This document shows positions 45,825 through 58,834 of a DNA stretch of 64,000 nucleotides, piece by piece. How positions within the stretch are numbered: the stretch's first letter is position 1; the number at the start of each line of letters is the position of its first letter. This stretch comes from Diphasiastrum complanatum (Eukaryota; Streptophyta; Lycopodiopsida; Lycopodiales; Lycopodiaceae), in contig CM055099.1 of the NCBI GenBank assembly GCA_029204225.1, positions 68,715,549-68,779,548 of the forward strand, in the 5' to 3' direction. The notes beneath the pieces are model-generated. The model did no database searches and had not been told where the DNA came from. It saw only the letters and a program-made list of their open reading frames with translations. Position numbers and translations under genes: made by a program.

Positions 45825-48540
45825 CTAGTTCACTATGTACATTGAGTTTTTGTTGATACTCAAGGGCGAAGGACAATTTCCCTGGGTGGATGGCACAGAA
45901 GAAATGCCTACAACAACAGGCAAGGATCTATGTGAATGGAGGGAGAAAAATGACAAGGCAGTAGCCTTGCTATCATCTTTCATTGAACATAGTCTCACAC
46001 TTGACCTGGCTACACTCTCCAAAGCTAAGGAGATGTGAGATGCATTACTCACTCACGTACTTGTTGAGAGCCTTACCCAGATCATTCCAGACGACAAGAA
46101 CCCTGTTCACGAAAGATCCCGCCATGAACCTCAAAAAGACAAGAGAACATCTTGATCACAAAGATGGTTCTGACCAGTCCCTCTACGACAACAAAGAAAA
46201 ATCAAAGAAGCAATTTAAGCCTAAGAGGGAGTCCAATCAGAGGTAGAATCATGACCAACAAGCAGAGGGAACAAGCAACGGCAACTGGAAGACCAAAGGG
46301 AGGTCGAAACAACTCTACAGCCGCATACATCCAGAATAGAACAGGCAAGTCTGGTGTCCCACACACGACACCACATGAGCTATGGTGGGGTAGAAAGCCC
46401 AACTTGTCTCACGTCAGAATTTTTGGCTATGCAGCTTATGCACATATTCCTGATAAGCTTTGTAAAAAGCTTGATGAGAAAGCCGAGCATGGATTTCTGA
46501 TAGGTTATGACAACAACTCGTCATACTACATAGTCTACATGCCAGACACAAACACTGTGAAAACAGTGAGAGATGTCAGATTCAATGAGAGCAGGACAAT
46601 GGCCAATGACGATCCTGTCAGCTACGAAGTTCTGGAGAGACAATACTATGAACTGCCACCAATGACAGAGGGAGCAGAGGACGAACACGAAAACAAAGAT
46701 TTTTGAGTCGTCTCCCATTCGAACGACAAATCTGACGAAGAAAGATTCGAGAGGTAGCCTACTGTCGCAGTTCCTTTAAACGAAAATGATTCCGGACCAA
46801 GCAGAGCAGACAAGGACAAAGGCATAGCTATTCCAGGAGGATCTCCCAGAAGGTCGACAAGACCACAAAGAGCACCAGCAAGATATGTGCCAGACAGCTC
46901 AGCTTCCACATCAAAAGAGTTCTGCAGGTTCAGTGGCGAACCACAGACTTTCGAGGAGGCTATTGAAGGTCCAGAAAAGGACAGATGGATCCAAGCCATG
47001 AACGAAGAGATGGAGTCCATGAGGAAGATCCAGGTATGGACGTTGGAGCCATTACCACATAAGCGCAAGACTGTCAAATACAAATGGATTTTCAAGCTCA
47101 AATACGGACCAGACAAGAATGTGATGATATACAAGGCAAGACTGGTAGTGAAAGGTGTTTCTCATAGATACGGTATTGACTACTCTGAAACCGTCTCTCC
47201 TGTCGTCAAACATTCGTCCCTACATCTGTTATTTGCATATGCAGCAACTTATGACCTCAAGATCCACATTGTGGATGAGAAGACAGCCTTCTTGCATGGC
47301 GAATTAGACGAAGAGGTCTACATGGATCAACCCCCAGGATATGTCTCGAATTCACTTCCTGACTATGCATGCAGAATGCATAGAAGCATCTACGGTCTGA
47401 AACAATCAGCCTGACAATGGTACAAGAAGAAAGATCAAGCCCTGAAATCATTAGGATTCAAGCCTCTGTTGGCTGATTTCAATGTATATGTTAGAGTTAC
47501 ATATGGGCAGATCATCATAGTGGCTGTATATGTGGACGACACTCTAATACTTTGCAGGAGTGAGCAGCCAATTGCTGAAGTAAAGACAGACATCTCGAAA
47601 CATTTTGAGATCATGGATCTAGGAGAAACCAGGTGTTACCTAGGCTTACAAATTGAAAGGGACTATGAGGGAGGTAAGTTATACCTTCACCAGTCCAGAT
47701 ACACCCAGAAGATCCTAGAGGACTTTGGAATGCTGAACTACAAAGGAGAAAATACTCCAATGCTCACAGGGATGGTGCTGACGAATGATGACTGTCCAAA
47801 GATTGAGGAAGAGAGAGAACAGATGCAGCTCACACCTTACAAGAAGTTGATAGGATCACTGATGTACCTTGCTGACAACACATGTCCTGATATTGCTTAT
47901 GTAGTATTCAGGATGAGCCAATTCTGCACGAATCCAGGCTCGACACATTGGAAGATTGCAAAATGAATTTTGCAATATCTTCAATTAATGAGGGATTATG
48001 GCTTGTGTTATTGTTGTGATACAAGTTTCAGGATACTTTCCTACAGCGACGCTAGCTGGGCATTTCTCAAGGATGACTGTAAAAGCTTCTCGAGAGGATG
48101 CACCATCGCATCAGGAGCAATAGTGCTCTGGTTCAGCAAGAAGCAGACCATTGTAGCCCAGTCATCCTGCAAAGCAGAATATGTTGCAACAACAAAGATG
48201 GCCAATGAAATAATCTGGCTAAGGCAGTTCCTGGACGAATTGGAAAAAGCAAGGAATGAGCCCCTGGTCTTGCAGATGGACAACACCTCTGCAATACACC
48301 TGACAAAAGATCCCGTGTTTCATTCCAAAACGAAACATATTGCGATCAAGTACCACTTGATCAGGGATCTAATTGAAAAGAAGATGTTGTAGACCACCTT
48401 CATTGGAATGAAAGACATGGTTGCTGACATCTTCACTAAAGCCCTGGACAAAGGACTCTTTGAGAGACAAAGGAGCAGTCTCGGGATCATAAAGTTATCA
48501 TGCTTTGAGAGGGAACTGAAGAAACAAAATGTTTCTAACT
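45825..48540 (+). pseudogene. Copia polyprotein with Gag joined to integrase C-terminus
   Basis: Gag begins near 45835 (LILKGEGQFPWVDG). By 46152-46706 a single frame runs from a basic Gag linker straight into the integrase C-terminus (AAYIQNRTGKSG, ARIFGY-type VRIFGYAAYAHI), so the zinc knuckle, protease and integrase core are lost. RT follows at 46887-47966 (YKWIFKLKYGPD, AFLHGELDEEVYM, YVDDTLI) with a TGA at 47412. RNase H follows at 47970-48392 with a TAG, extending to about 48540 (MVADIFTKALDKGLF). This copy cannot make its own protease or integrase. Confidence 0.88.
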
Positions 48541-49311
48541 AGAAAGCCTTGCTAGCTTTCAACCCTCAGCCTGACAAAGTTGTTCGTGAACACGAAAGTC
48601 AGGAGACACGAAGCATGAAAAGTTTCGCGAACACAAAAGTCAAAGGAAGCGAAGACAAACGATTTGTGAATACAAAAGTCAAAGCAGACGAAGACAAACG
48701 GTTCGCAAACACAAAAGATTCATGAATGAGAATCTTTTGCGGTCCAGTACGAGAGAAGACAAACGACCAAAATGAAACCAACGATGGAAACGAAACCTTC
48801 TCTTGCCCTCCACGCTCCAAAGAATACCAGCAAGATCATGCAAGTACCCAGAAGTACAGATATATGATCTGATGGTATGACGTCAGCAAATACATTTTAG
48901 GTCATGGCTAATCTGCAACTCTTGTAATTCTCTGATTAGTTGTAGATGCTTAATCACTCTAATCTCAGATTTACATAGAGCAACCATACTTACTAGATGA
49001 AAGTTGACATATAGATCAACAGATTACACATACAATGTAATGAAGTAGTCTGATGCTAGTAAGCAATCAAGATGAAATATAGATAACAAGTCTACCTGCG
49101 TGCGAGACGAGCTCTGTGATCAGGATCCATAGAGATTCAACTGTTCGCTAGTAAAGCGAGACGATTACTCGTGAGAGAACCGCGTTTCTCCCACGTCAAC
49201 GCACTGCATGGATTTGCATGTAGTGCTTGAAGAAATCAGAAAAATGATGTTTTTATTCTCATCAGAAAACGAAACAAAGCCTTGATGGTGAAAGGCACAG
49301 GTGAAGAAACA
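48530..49311 (+). repeat. Probable 3' LTR of the preceding copia element
   Basis: It starts TGTTTCTAACTAG after a purine-rich tract. An end near 49311 is suggested by AAGAAACA, inverted to the start. Within it, 48590-48720 holds short direct repeats (CGAACACAAAAGTC and GAAGACAAACG words). Immediately after 49311 the sequence again resembles the LTR start, so boundaries are uncertain. Confidence 0.45.
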
Positions 49312-49375
49312 TGAAATTTCTACTCACAAAGCATTGCTAGCTTATGAACCAAAACCTATAGATATACACGGACAT

Positions 49376-49445
49376 TGTTAGAAATGGTGAACTCCTGCAA
49401 CTTTGTCGGAGCACGAGCAAGACACGAAGGTTGAACAAGAAACCA
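49376..49445 (+). repeat. Truncated 5' LTR of the next copia element
   Basis: About 65 bases starting TGTTAGAAATGGTGAACTCC match the start of the LTR at 51206. It is then joined directly to Gag coding sequence, so the rest of the LTR, the primer site and the leader are deleted. Confidence 0.8.
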
Positions 49446-51205
49446 GTTAGATCAACATGTTGAGAAGATCAGAACGATCTTCGCTCAACTCGTTGCATCA
49501 GGACAGGAGCACCAGGTCCCAGCACCACAGCAACTGATGTACTTCATGAAATCTCTACCGACGTCCTATCAACCGCTGAAAATGCTCATACTGAGTCTAC
49601 CAGATATGACATTCGACAAAGCAGTCAGTCTTGTCACTGATGAGAGACTGATGAGAGACGAAGGAGAGGGAAGTAGTGTTAGAGGAGATCGAGTCGATGA
49701 GGCAAAACGAGACATGGACATTAGAGCCACTGCCAGAAAACAAAAAATAGTCGACTACAAGTGGGTGTACAAGAAAAAGCTAAAATCAGATGGCACTATT
49801 GGCCACTACAAGGCAAGGCTTGTCACAAAGGGCTACACGCAGAGATATGGTGTCGACTATTTCGACACATATTTGCCCATGGTGAAGATGACAAGCATAA
49901 GACTACTCCTTGCATACGCCACACTATACAATCTGAAAATTCACCAGATTGACATGAAAATAGCCTTTCTCCATGGAGATCTAGAGGAGGAAATCTTCAT
50001 GAAGCAACCTGAAGGCTATGAAGATCTCGACAATAGACAATATGTCTGTCGATTGCAGAGATGCATCTACGATCTAAAACAGGCATCACGGGCCTAGTAC
50101 AAAAAGCTTGATGGTCTTCTGAAGTCTCTAGACTTCAATCTTACTCAACCAGACTGTAATGTCTACATCAAAAGAGTAGGAAAGGATTTTGTGATATTGA
50201 CCATCTTTGTGGATGATTCGCTAATGATCGAAAATTCCTTGATGGTGATCAAAGACACGAAGAGTCAAATTTTTGAAAGCTACGAAATCACAGATCTTGG
50301 AGAAGCAACAAAATGCCCAGGACTGGAGATCAAAAGAGATCGAACAAATGGCAAAATGCACTTGAGTCAGTCAGAATATGCCAGAAAAGTGCTGAAGTAG
50401 TACCACATGATGGACTGCAAAGAGAAAGCCACACCAATGAAAGCTGGAGCCAAGCTCACGAAACAAGATTGCCCAAAAATAGAAGAGGAAGAATAGAAGA
50501 TGGCAGGTATACCCTACCAGAACTTAATCAGGAGTCTGATGTACTTAACAGTTTATACCAGACCGGATCTGGCCTTCTCTGTCTACGCACTGAGCCAATT
50601 CTGTTCCAATCCTGGTCTAGCACATTGGCAAATGGCCAAACGAATCTTACATTATTTGAAGGGTACCCAGAATATTGGATTAACCTACAAAGCTAGAAAA
50701 AAGGAGAAAGGATTTGAGCTGCATCAATACAGTGATGCGAGCTGGGCAAGCTACAAGGATGACAACAAGTCCATTACTGGAGGATGTACAATAGCATGTA
50801 GAGCTACAATAAGCTGGATATGCAAAAAGCAAACCCTGGTAGCTCAATCCTCTTGCAAAGCTGAGTATGTCGCAGCCTCGAAAGTGGCGAATGAGGTAGT
50901 GTGGCTGTGAATGATGTTGGAGGCAATCAGAATACCACAAGAGGGGCCAAGCACGATGATGATGGACTCCCAGAGTGCCATTTATCTGTTCCAGAATCCT
51001 GTCTTCCATTCAAAGATGAAGTACATTCCTTTGAAGTACCATCACATTCGAGATTTGATCTCAAAAGGAGAGCTCCAGGTCCAATTCATAAAATCAGAAA
51101 GTATGATTGCAGATCTCCTCACAAAACCGCTCGACAAGCCACTCTTTGCCAAGCAAAGAGAGGCAATTGGATTGAACAAACAAAGTTGCAAGGTTCAAGA
51201 GGGAG
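49446..51205 (+). pseudogene. Copia polyprotein with in-frame Gag-to-RT fusion
   Basis: One open frame (49537-50097) passes from Gag (MYFMKSLPTSYQPL, FDKAVSLVTDERLM) directly into RT (IVDYKWVYKKKLKSDGTIGH). Zinc knuckle, protease and integrase have been removed without loss of frame. RT continues with AFLHGDLEEEIFM and FVDDSLMI, and RNase H with SQSSCKAEYVAASK-like and YHHIRDLISKGELQ. Stops are TAG 50096-50098, TAG 50398-50400, TAG near 50494 and TGA 50908-50910. Confidence 0.9.
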
Positions 51206-51793
51206 TGTCAAAAATGGTGAACTCCTGCAACTTTGTCGCAGTATGAACAAGACACGAAGGTCGAACGAGAAAAATTCGCAACAGTCAACGTGTCTTTGAC
51301 TCGAAGCACGAACGATTCGCGAATCAATCTTGAATCGTAAACACACCTCTAGGACTGCAAACCGCAAAAGGAGTGCAGAACGAAGACAACGAAGAGAACA
51401 AAACAAACAAAGAGAAATCCTTCGCGCTATCAACTGACAGCTCAACGGGCTTCATGCCCAACTAAAATGAATAGCAACGATGGAGAGACTAACTAACTAG
51501 TTGATTAGTGTTAACTAGTCTTGTGATTCTACGTTTAGCTATATTGTAAACTCCACATAGTGGAGGTATAAACGATCCTCTCTGGATCGTAACCAAGTAG
51601 AGAAAATAGGAGAGAGATAGTGAATACAAAGATTTGTAAGAAACAGAGAGAGACATAGCGAATAGAGTAAGAAAGCAAAAACACCATAGCTGTGCATGAA
51701 AGTCTGCCAACGAGCAGAACACAGCGAAAGAGCAGAGAGTCAACCCGCCAACAAACGAGACACTGACGATCTTGCTCTAAAACCAAACTGACA
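51206..51793 (+). repeat. 3' LTR of the Gag-RT fusion copia element
   Basis: It starts TGTCAAAAATGGTGAACTCC after a CAAGAGGGAG polypurine tract and ends CCAAACTGACA, with inverted termini TGTCA/TGACA. Its first ~65 bases match 49376-49440. Confidence 0.75.
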
Positions 51794-52229
51794 ATATAGT
51801 CGTTCTATTTCGTGTATCTCTTGGCCTTGTGCTGTGTCCCTTGATTGCTAGAATAAAACATGTTCTGTGATGCGTAGTTGAGTGTCTGGGATCCCGTAAG
51901 AGCTTCTGCATGAAAAGAAAATTCAAAGACAAAAAATTGTTCACGAATCAGAAGAGAGGACGAACACGAAACAAGGAAAAAAAAAGCTTTCGTGACAGAC
52001 ACTGCCCATAGACAAAAACCGTAAACAACCACCCCTTGTCCATTACGAAGTCGAAGACCAATCGCAACCACAACCGCAACCGCAATGCACCACAAGGGTC
52101 AATGTTACGGTTATAAGCGAAGACCATTTGTGCAATGTGTAAGTGCTTTGTACTCGCCCTCACTAGATGACAATGAGATAATGGCTTGTTTCTTCTCGGC
52201 ATCCATGATATAGCTCCATCACCTATAAA
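51794..52229. other. Intergenic, nothing recognised
   Basis: No readable protein. A short CAACCGCAA repeat lies near 52064-52085. Confidence 0.4.
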
Positions 52230-52602
52230 AATTCAATGAGCACTTATGGATTTCCTATCCATTTTATCTCCAGCAAAGTTCGAATTTGAAATCCAAACAA
52301 GTTAGGTGATGATCCCTCATACAATATGCCAAAATCTCGAGTTCTGATGATGTACAAAAATGACATCTCTACCAATAATCACCTTATTAGTAGAAGGAAT
52401 GTAAACCTTGTAGGCTTAACTCACCTCACTATATCCAACAAATATATCTTTCCTTGAGAGTGGATCCTCTTTTGTCCTATCATCAAGAGTTATATTGACT
52501 AGCAAGACCATCCAAAAGTTTTAAGAAAGTTGACACTCAACCTCTTCTTGAATAGCATCTCAAAAGGTGTTCTTCCATCCAATATAGCACTTAGCCACCT
52601 AT
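52230..52602 (-). pseudogene. Copia integrase C-terminus, left half of a split gene
   Basis: The minus strand reads WLSAILDGRTPFEMLFKK and then degenerates. It is the direct continuation of the integrase fragment at 58815-58562, interrupted by the copia element between them. The last five bases, CCTAT (52598-52602), are the left target-site duplication. Confidence 0.8.
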
Positions 52603-53656
52603 TGTTGGGAGAGAGGAAGAAAGAATAAATGACAAACACGAACGAGAAACAAACTCAAACAGAAAATGTTCGTGCGCAACAGAATGAGTTAAATGACTCT
52701 CTCCCTAAGCATGACTACGCCTATCAGAATGAACAAAAATTTAGTGATCGAAATCACAGTCATTCTAGATTATGTAGCCAAACATTTAATGGATGCTAGA
52801 TGAAAAATTTGTCGAGAATTGCATGACAAATTATCTGTCACGAATGATTATCGAAGAGCTAGACTGTGCTCGACTGACAATGAGTTGCAAATTATTCGCG
52901 AAAGACAAGACTAAAAGTTAATCATCTATTACCAGAAAGAGCAACAAGAAAGATCAGACAGAATGAAGAATAAACATAGCAATATTGACAGATCTAAAAC
53001 GCAGAACAAATGAACTATGTCAGATTAAGTATATCAAGTATACAAGTCAATAATGCGGTAGAGCACAAGACTGTAGCGGACGAAACCTCGTGTCCTACAA
53101 AGCTTATTTCTGTCTGTAATGAGGAATGAAAATCTCCTTCACTTGTTCTAGACTTATCTTACTTCATCAAAATTCATCATCGTAGAATACGTAGATGGTA
53201 TCCAGTATATATAAATAATATTATAGGTGTGCAGATGCGAAAGTACAGAGTGGATGTGCTGTCTGTAGGAGACCATGGGTGGCTGCAATCGTTGTCCAAT
53301 CTGTTAGCGCAACTGCATGGGGTGAGCATAAAAAGGGTGCGACGTCAGCCAGTACGGAAGTGAACGTTGGTGATGATGCAAAAGTGCGTCACTCTTATGA
53401 ATGGCCTTAGGATAAGATTTACAAGACGCCTTATTTGTTAGGACACCTTTGGCATTCAGTAAGGTAGTGTCCCCTTTTCGCCTGTCACAATGACCAGTGT
53501 AAGAACACAGTGTCGCGATTCATTTGTCTTTTCTTATGTCTATGCGAATTTGTGTGTAGAAAATGCAGACTGCGTGACAACGTTAGAAAAATATGCAGCA
53601 TGAATGGAGGCAGATTAAAATTGGGATTTAGGAGAGTAGGAGGAATAAATACAACA
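52603..53656 (-). repeat. 3' LTR of the nested minus-strand copia element
   Basis: A 1,054-bp LTR, TGTTGGGAGA to TACAACA in window orientation, matching 57503-58561 with scattered differences. On the element strand it is preceded by an AAGGGGGGGG polypurine tract (53657-53666). Confidence 0.93.
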
Positions 53657-53666
53657 CCCCCCCCTT

Positions 53667-56600
53667 AATCTGGATCCGTGAATGCCTTGATCTTCAGACT
53701 TAGCAATGCACAAAATCTGTTGTGTGCATTAACACTGAGTGCTTTCGTAAAAATGTCCGCAACCATGTCCTATGTTCTGCAGTACATCAAGCTCACCTCT
53801 CTGTCGAGAACCTTGCCTTGATGTAGTGATATCTTATCTCAATGTGCTTACTCCTAGAATGAAATCTAGGGTTGGCCGATAAGGCAATAGCACTTTGGTT
53901 GTCACAAAACAAAATTGTAGGGCTCGGATACAAATTGATGTCTGACAGCAAATCTCTCAACCAAAACGCTTCCTTAATAGATTGAGAAGCAGCAATATAT
54001 TCTGCTTCAGTAGAAGAAAGTGCGATAGAGGTTTGCTTACGACTGTTCCACGAAGTAGGATCGCCATTGAAGAAGAATGTAAATCCAGATGTGGACTTGC
54101 GATGGTCTGCATCTCCTGCCCATCTTGCATCAGAATATTTACTGAGCTGATGAAGATTGTCATTGTTGACATCTCCATAGCAGATGCACTGGTCCGTGGT
54201 AGCTCGAATATATCTCATGACTCGAATAAGAGCCTTCCAATGGGTAATTCCAAGATTAGCCATGTATTGGCTGAGTGAGCTGACAACAAAAGAGATATCT
54301 GGCCTTGTACAGACCATTGCGTACATGAGAGATCCGAGTATCGATCGATACGGGTATTCTCTCATTTGCTCCTCTTCCTGCTTTGTCTGGGGACATTGGT
54401 CATTTGACATATACAGGCCTGGATCCATTGGTGAGTGAGCTAATTTACAATTCATCAAATTGTATCTGTTAAGAACATTATGAAGATACCTTTGTTGAGT
54501 GATGTAAATCAGTCGATTTGCTCTGTCTATGTGGATTTGAATTCCAAGACAGAAGTGAGCTTCGCCTAGATCAGTCATGTCGAATTCTGAGAACATCATC
54601 TGTTTTGAATCCTTGACCATATTGGCATTGTTGCTGAAGAGCAACGTATTATCAACATACAAGGTGACAATAATGAAGGATTGCAGCACTGAATTTGAAT
54701 AAACGTTGCAATCAAGAGTGCTTGGTTTAAATCCTTGTTCAATGAGGAATGTGTTGATCCTCTGAAACCAAGCTTTGGCAGACTATTTCAAGTCATATAG
54801 TGCTTTATGGAGTTTACAGACATGATTCTTCATGCCTTCCAGAACGTATCCTTTGGGCTAGATCATGTAGATATCTTCTTGTATAGCTCCATTCAGATAG
54901 GCTGTTAGTACATCGAGTTGATGTACTTCGAGGTTGACAGTTGCAGCATAAGATAGGAGCATTCAGATCGATGAATGTTTGACGACTGGACTAAAAGACT
55001 CATTGTAATCTACATTCGAGATCTGGGTGAATCCTCGTGCTACCAGTCTAGCCTTCCTTCGATCAATCGCTCCATTGGCGTTATATTTGATCTTAAAGAT
55101 CCATTTGCAATCAATAATATTGCAGCCAATAGGAGCTTCGACTAATGACCATGTCTGATTCTTGATCAGAGAAGAATACTCTTTGTCCATAGCTTCTCTT
55201 CAGAGATAAGATTCTGGTTGGCTAAGTGCCGTTTCGACTGTCATCGGTTCCTACATTAAAAGACAGGCAGACTCAAGAGTATACCTTGTGGGCTGTGTGC
55301 ACACTCGGCTTGATCTTCTGGGAGGATTCGATTGATGAACTACTCCTGGGATATGTTGCTGGGTAGCAGCAACATCTTTGTCTGATTCGCTGTCTCAAAG
55401 TGGGTCGACGATAGACATTCCTGAGCCAGAAGCTCGGATTGTCATGTCAAAGATAGGTGATGAAGGTTCTTCTTGAGCAATATCCTTGCCTTTGAGGTCG
55501 ACGAACTGATCCTCGATAAAGACTGTATCCTGACTATACAAGGTTTGCTGGGTATCAGGATCGTACAGCTTGTAGGTGTTATCAGACGAAGTATATCTGA
55601 TCAAGATGGTCTTTAGACCTTGGAAGTCCAATTTCTTCCTTGTGTCCTTTGGGATTTGCGCCTTGTGGGGTGTCTTGTCTGAGAGGGCTTTGGTCAAACA
55701 TCTGTTCTGGATGTAAGCTGCAGTGGAGACAGCTTCAGCCCAGAACCTCTTGGACAACGATGCATGTGCTAGCATACACTTAGCAGATTCGACCAGAGTT
55801 CAGTTCTTCCTCTCAACTAAGCCATTAGACTGAGGACTGTAAGGAATGATAAATTGCTGCTTAATGCCTTGCTTTGGCAATACTCCTTAAACTTGAAAGA
55901 GATATATTATCCATCGTTATCTGACCTTGGGGCCTTGATCGTCCTTCCAGTCTCCTTTTCTGCACGCTCCTTGAAGATTCTGAAGCAGTTGAAGGCTTCT
56001 GATTTCTTCTTTATGAAGTACACGATCGTTTTTCTCGAGAATTCATCAATAAAAATTATAAAATACTTGGCTTCCTTCAGCGAAGGATTTTTCATCGGGC
56101 CACAAATATCTGAATGTACAACATCCAGCAATCCTCTAGCAACATGCTGATGGCTTGACTTAAATGGCTTCCTAGTCTGTTTTCCAACTAGATAGTCTTG
56201 ACAGACATGTAGCTCGATTGTTTCGTGAAGATATTCGAGATCAAGAACAATAGATTGTCTAGACATTTGTTGTATAACAACATAATTTAAATGACCAAGT
56301 CTATAATTCCAAAGTAAACCTTTATTTGATTGAATTGAAGTACCGAGAGCCTGACTAGAGGCAGAAAAGCAATGACTTCATTTATACAAGTATCCATGCC
56401 TCTTTCCGAGTGCTAGGATCTTGCCTGTCCTATCAACTACTTTACATTGATCACATTCAAATTTTACTCTGTGTCCTAGATCTGTGATTTTGCTTACAGA
56501 GAGTAGATTTGTGGATAACTTAGGTACATACAGAACTTTGGAGAGTAGCCTAGATTGATCATTTGCAAAGTATAATCTTACAGTTCCTTCACCTTTAATA

Positions 56601-57502
56601 GTTTGTGTGCTATTGTCGCCAAGGTGAACAAATTTTTGGGTACTGTAAGGTGTATAGGACTCGAAACAGCCAATCAGACTAGTCATGTGTTAAGTGGCTC
56701 CGGAATCCAGAAACCAAGAACTGTCGCCAGATGCTCCTTGATGGTTGGTCATGAAGGCATCATGATCCGCTTCTTGAATGGGCTGTGGAGCTTCTACAGC
56801 TGCATTTTCCACTTGATTTGACTGCCCTTTGCTGTTGTTCTTCGCTTGAAGTATTCGGTAGTCTTGTATTTCATGGTTATTTCGTTTGCAGTATCTGCAG
56901 AACAGCTTCTTCTTTGTCCACAAATTTGACTGTTCCTTGTGCTGAGCTGGTTTCTTGTCTGGCTTTGATAGCTTTGGGACTTTCTTCTTCCTCTGCTTTG
57001 TCGTGCCCTTGTTGGTGTACAAGGCGTGAGAATCAGCTGAAGAACTTGAGGCTTCGTTCCTTCGCATGTCTTCCTGCAACAACATAGTGATGACTCTAGA
57101 AAGAGTCAACTCTGGATGAGTCGTGATGATCATCGCCCAACTGTCGTAAGAACTTGGCAAGCTTGTAAGTAGTTGCATCACTGCATCTTGATCGTCTATG
57201 ACAGATCCGACAGCGGTCATTTGCCTTAGCAAGTTCTTGAATTGATTAATGTGATTCTGCAGAGAATCACCATTCGTCATCTTGAGGGAGTAGAATTTCT
57301 TCCTAAAATGTAGCTTGGAAACTACATCTCGCACTTTGTATAGCGTGCTCAAGATGTCCCAGACTTCTTTCGATGTCTGAGCCTCGGATACATGGACGAT
57401 CGGTATATCCGTGATGTTGAGGATGATCAGCACGAAAGCTTTTTCATCTTTCAGCTTCCATCTGGCGATTGCCGCGTCGTCCGCTTCGGGTTTTCCTTAT
57501 GC
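53667..57502 (-). pseudogene. Nested copia Gag-Pol polyprotein
   Basis: From right to left: Gag (57433-56690) with a damaged zinc knuckle (CRYCKRNNHEIQDY, final Cys replaced), protease (WFLDSGAT), pre-integrase region, integrase (SDICGPM, FIDEFSRKT; 56266-55907), integrase C-terminus and linker (55775-55395), RT start (55190-54963), RT end and RNase H (54689-53793; HSRSKHIEIRYHYI). The polymerase motif reads YVDN, not YVDD. Frame changes occur between 55907 and 55775 and again before 54689, with several stops. The Gag N-terminus and primer site are missing: coding begins almost at the 5' LTR edge. Confidence 0.92.
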
Positions 57503-58561
57503 TGTTGGGAGAGAGGGAGGAAGAATAAATGATGAACACGAATGAGAAACGAACTCGAACAGAAAAAGTTTGTGCGCAGCGGAATGAGTTAAATGACTCT
57601 CTCCCTAAGCATGACTACGCCTATCAGAATGAATAGAACTTTAGTGATAGAAATCACAGTCATTCTAGATTATGTAGCCAAACATTCAAATGGATGAAGT
57701 GCTAGATGAATAATTTGTCGCGAATTGCAAGACAAATTATCTGTCGCGAATGATTCGTGAGGAGCTAGACTGTGCTTGACTGATAATTAGTCGCAAATTA
57801 TTCGCGAAAGACAAGAATAAAAGTTAATTGTCGATTACCAAAAAGAGCAACAAGAAAGATCAGACAGAATGAAGAATAAACATAGCAATATTAACGGATC
57901 TAAAATACAGAACAAATGAACGGTGTCAGATTAAGTATATCAAGTATACAAGTCAATAATGCGGTAGAGCACAAGACTGTAGCAGACAAAACCGCGTGCC
58001 CCACAAAGCTTATTTCTGTCTGTAATGAGGAATGAAAACCTTCTTCACTTGTTCTAGAATTATTTTACTTCATCAGATTTCATCATCGTAGAATACGCAG
58101 ATGGTATCTAGTATATATATATAATATGAAAGGTGTGCAGATGCAAAAGTACAAAGTGGATGTGCTGTTTGTAGGAGATTGTGGATGACTGCAATCGTTG
58201 TCCAATCTGTTAGCGCAACTGCATGGGGTGAGCGTAAAAAGGGTGTGACATCAGCCAGTACTGAAGTGAACGTTGGTGATGACGCAAACGTGCGTCACTC
58301 TTACAAATGGCCTTAGGATAAGATTTATAGGGTGCCTTATCTGTTAGGGCACCTTTGGCATTCAGTAAGGTAGTGTCCCCTTTTCGCCTGTCACTATGAC
58401 CAGTGTAAGAACACAGTGTTGCGATTCATTCGCCTTTTCTTCGTCTGTGCGAATTTGCGTGTAGAAAATGCAGACTGCGTGACAACGTTAGAAAAATATG
58501 CAGCATGAATGGATGCAGATTAAAATTGGGATTTAGGAGAGTAGGAGGAATAAATCCAACA
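57503..58561 (-). repeat. 5' LTR of the nested minus-strand copia element
   Basis: A 1,059-bp partner of 52603-53656, ending CCAACA, followed by CCTAT (58562-58566), the right target-site duplication. The visible differences between the two LTRs make it much older than copia element 1. Confidence 0.93.
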
Positions 58562-58834
58562 CCTATTGCATAGAAAGTTAGCACACAACAAAGCGTGATC
58601 CTAAAACGGTTTTGGAAGATTAGCACCTAACCTCATGGCTTTGGCACTTTCACATAAAGTCCTATTCTTCCCTTCGGCCACTCAAATTTTCTTGTGGTGT
58701 CCTTGGAGTTGTGTACTCCCTCTTGATCCATGCTCATCACAAAAAAGCCTTAAACTTGGTAGATATGTACTCTTCGCCATTACCACTCCTTAAGATCTTA
58801 ATCCTTGTGGGAAATTGGTTCTCCTTTGCATTCT
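58562..58834 (-). pseudogene. Copia integrase fragment, right half of a split gene
   Basis: The minus strand carries KREYTTPRTPQ-like integrase sequence and then ALLCANFLCNR, which continues in frame into WLSAILDG at 52602. The join across the nested element is exact once one CCTAT copy is removed. It is cut on its right by gypsy sequence near 58835. Confidence 0.8.

Noticed and set aside
48599-48820. Minus-strand frame with repeated FVFANRLSSSALTF
   Set aside because: Produced by short direct repeats inside an LTR.
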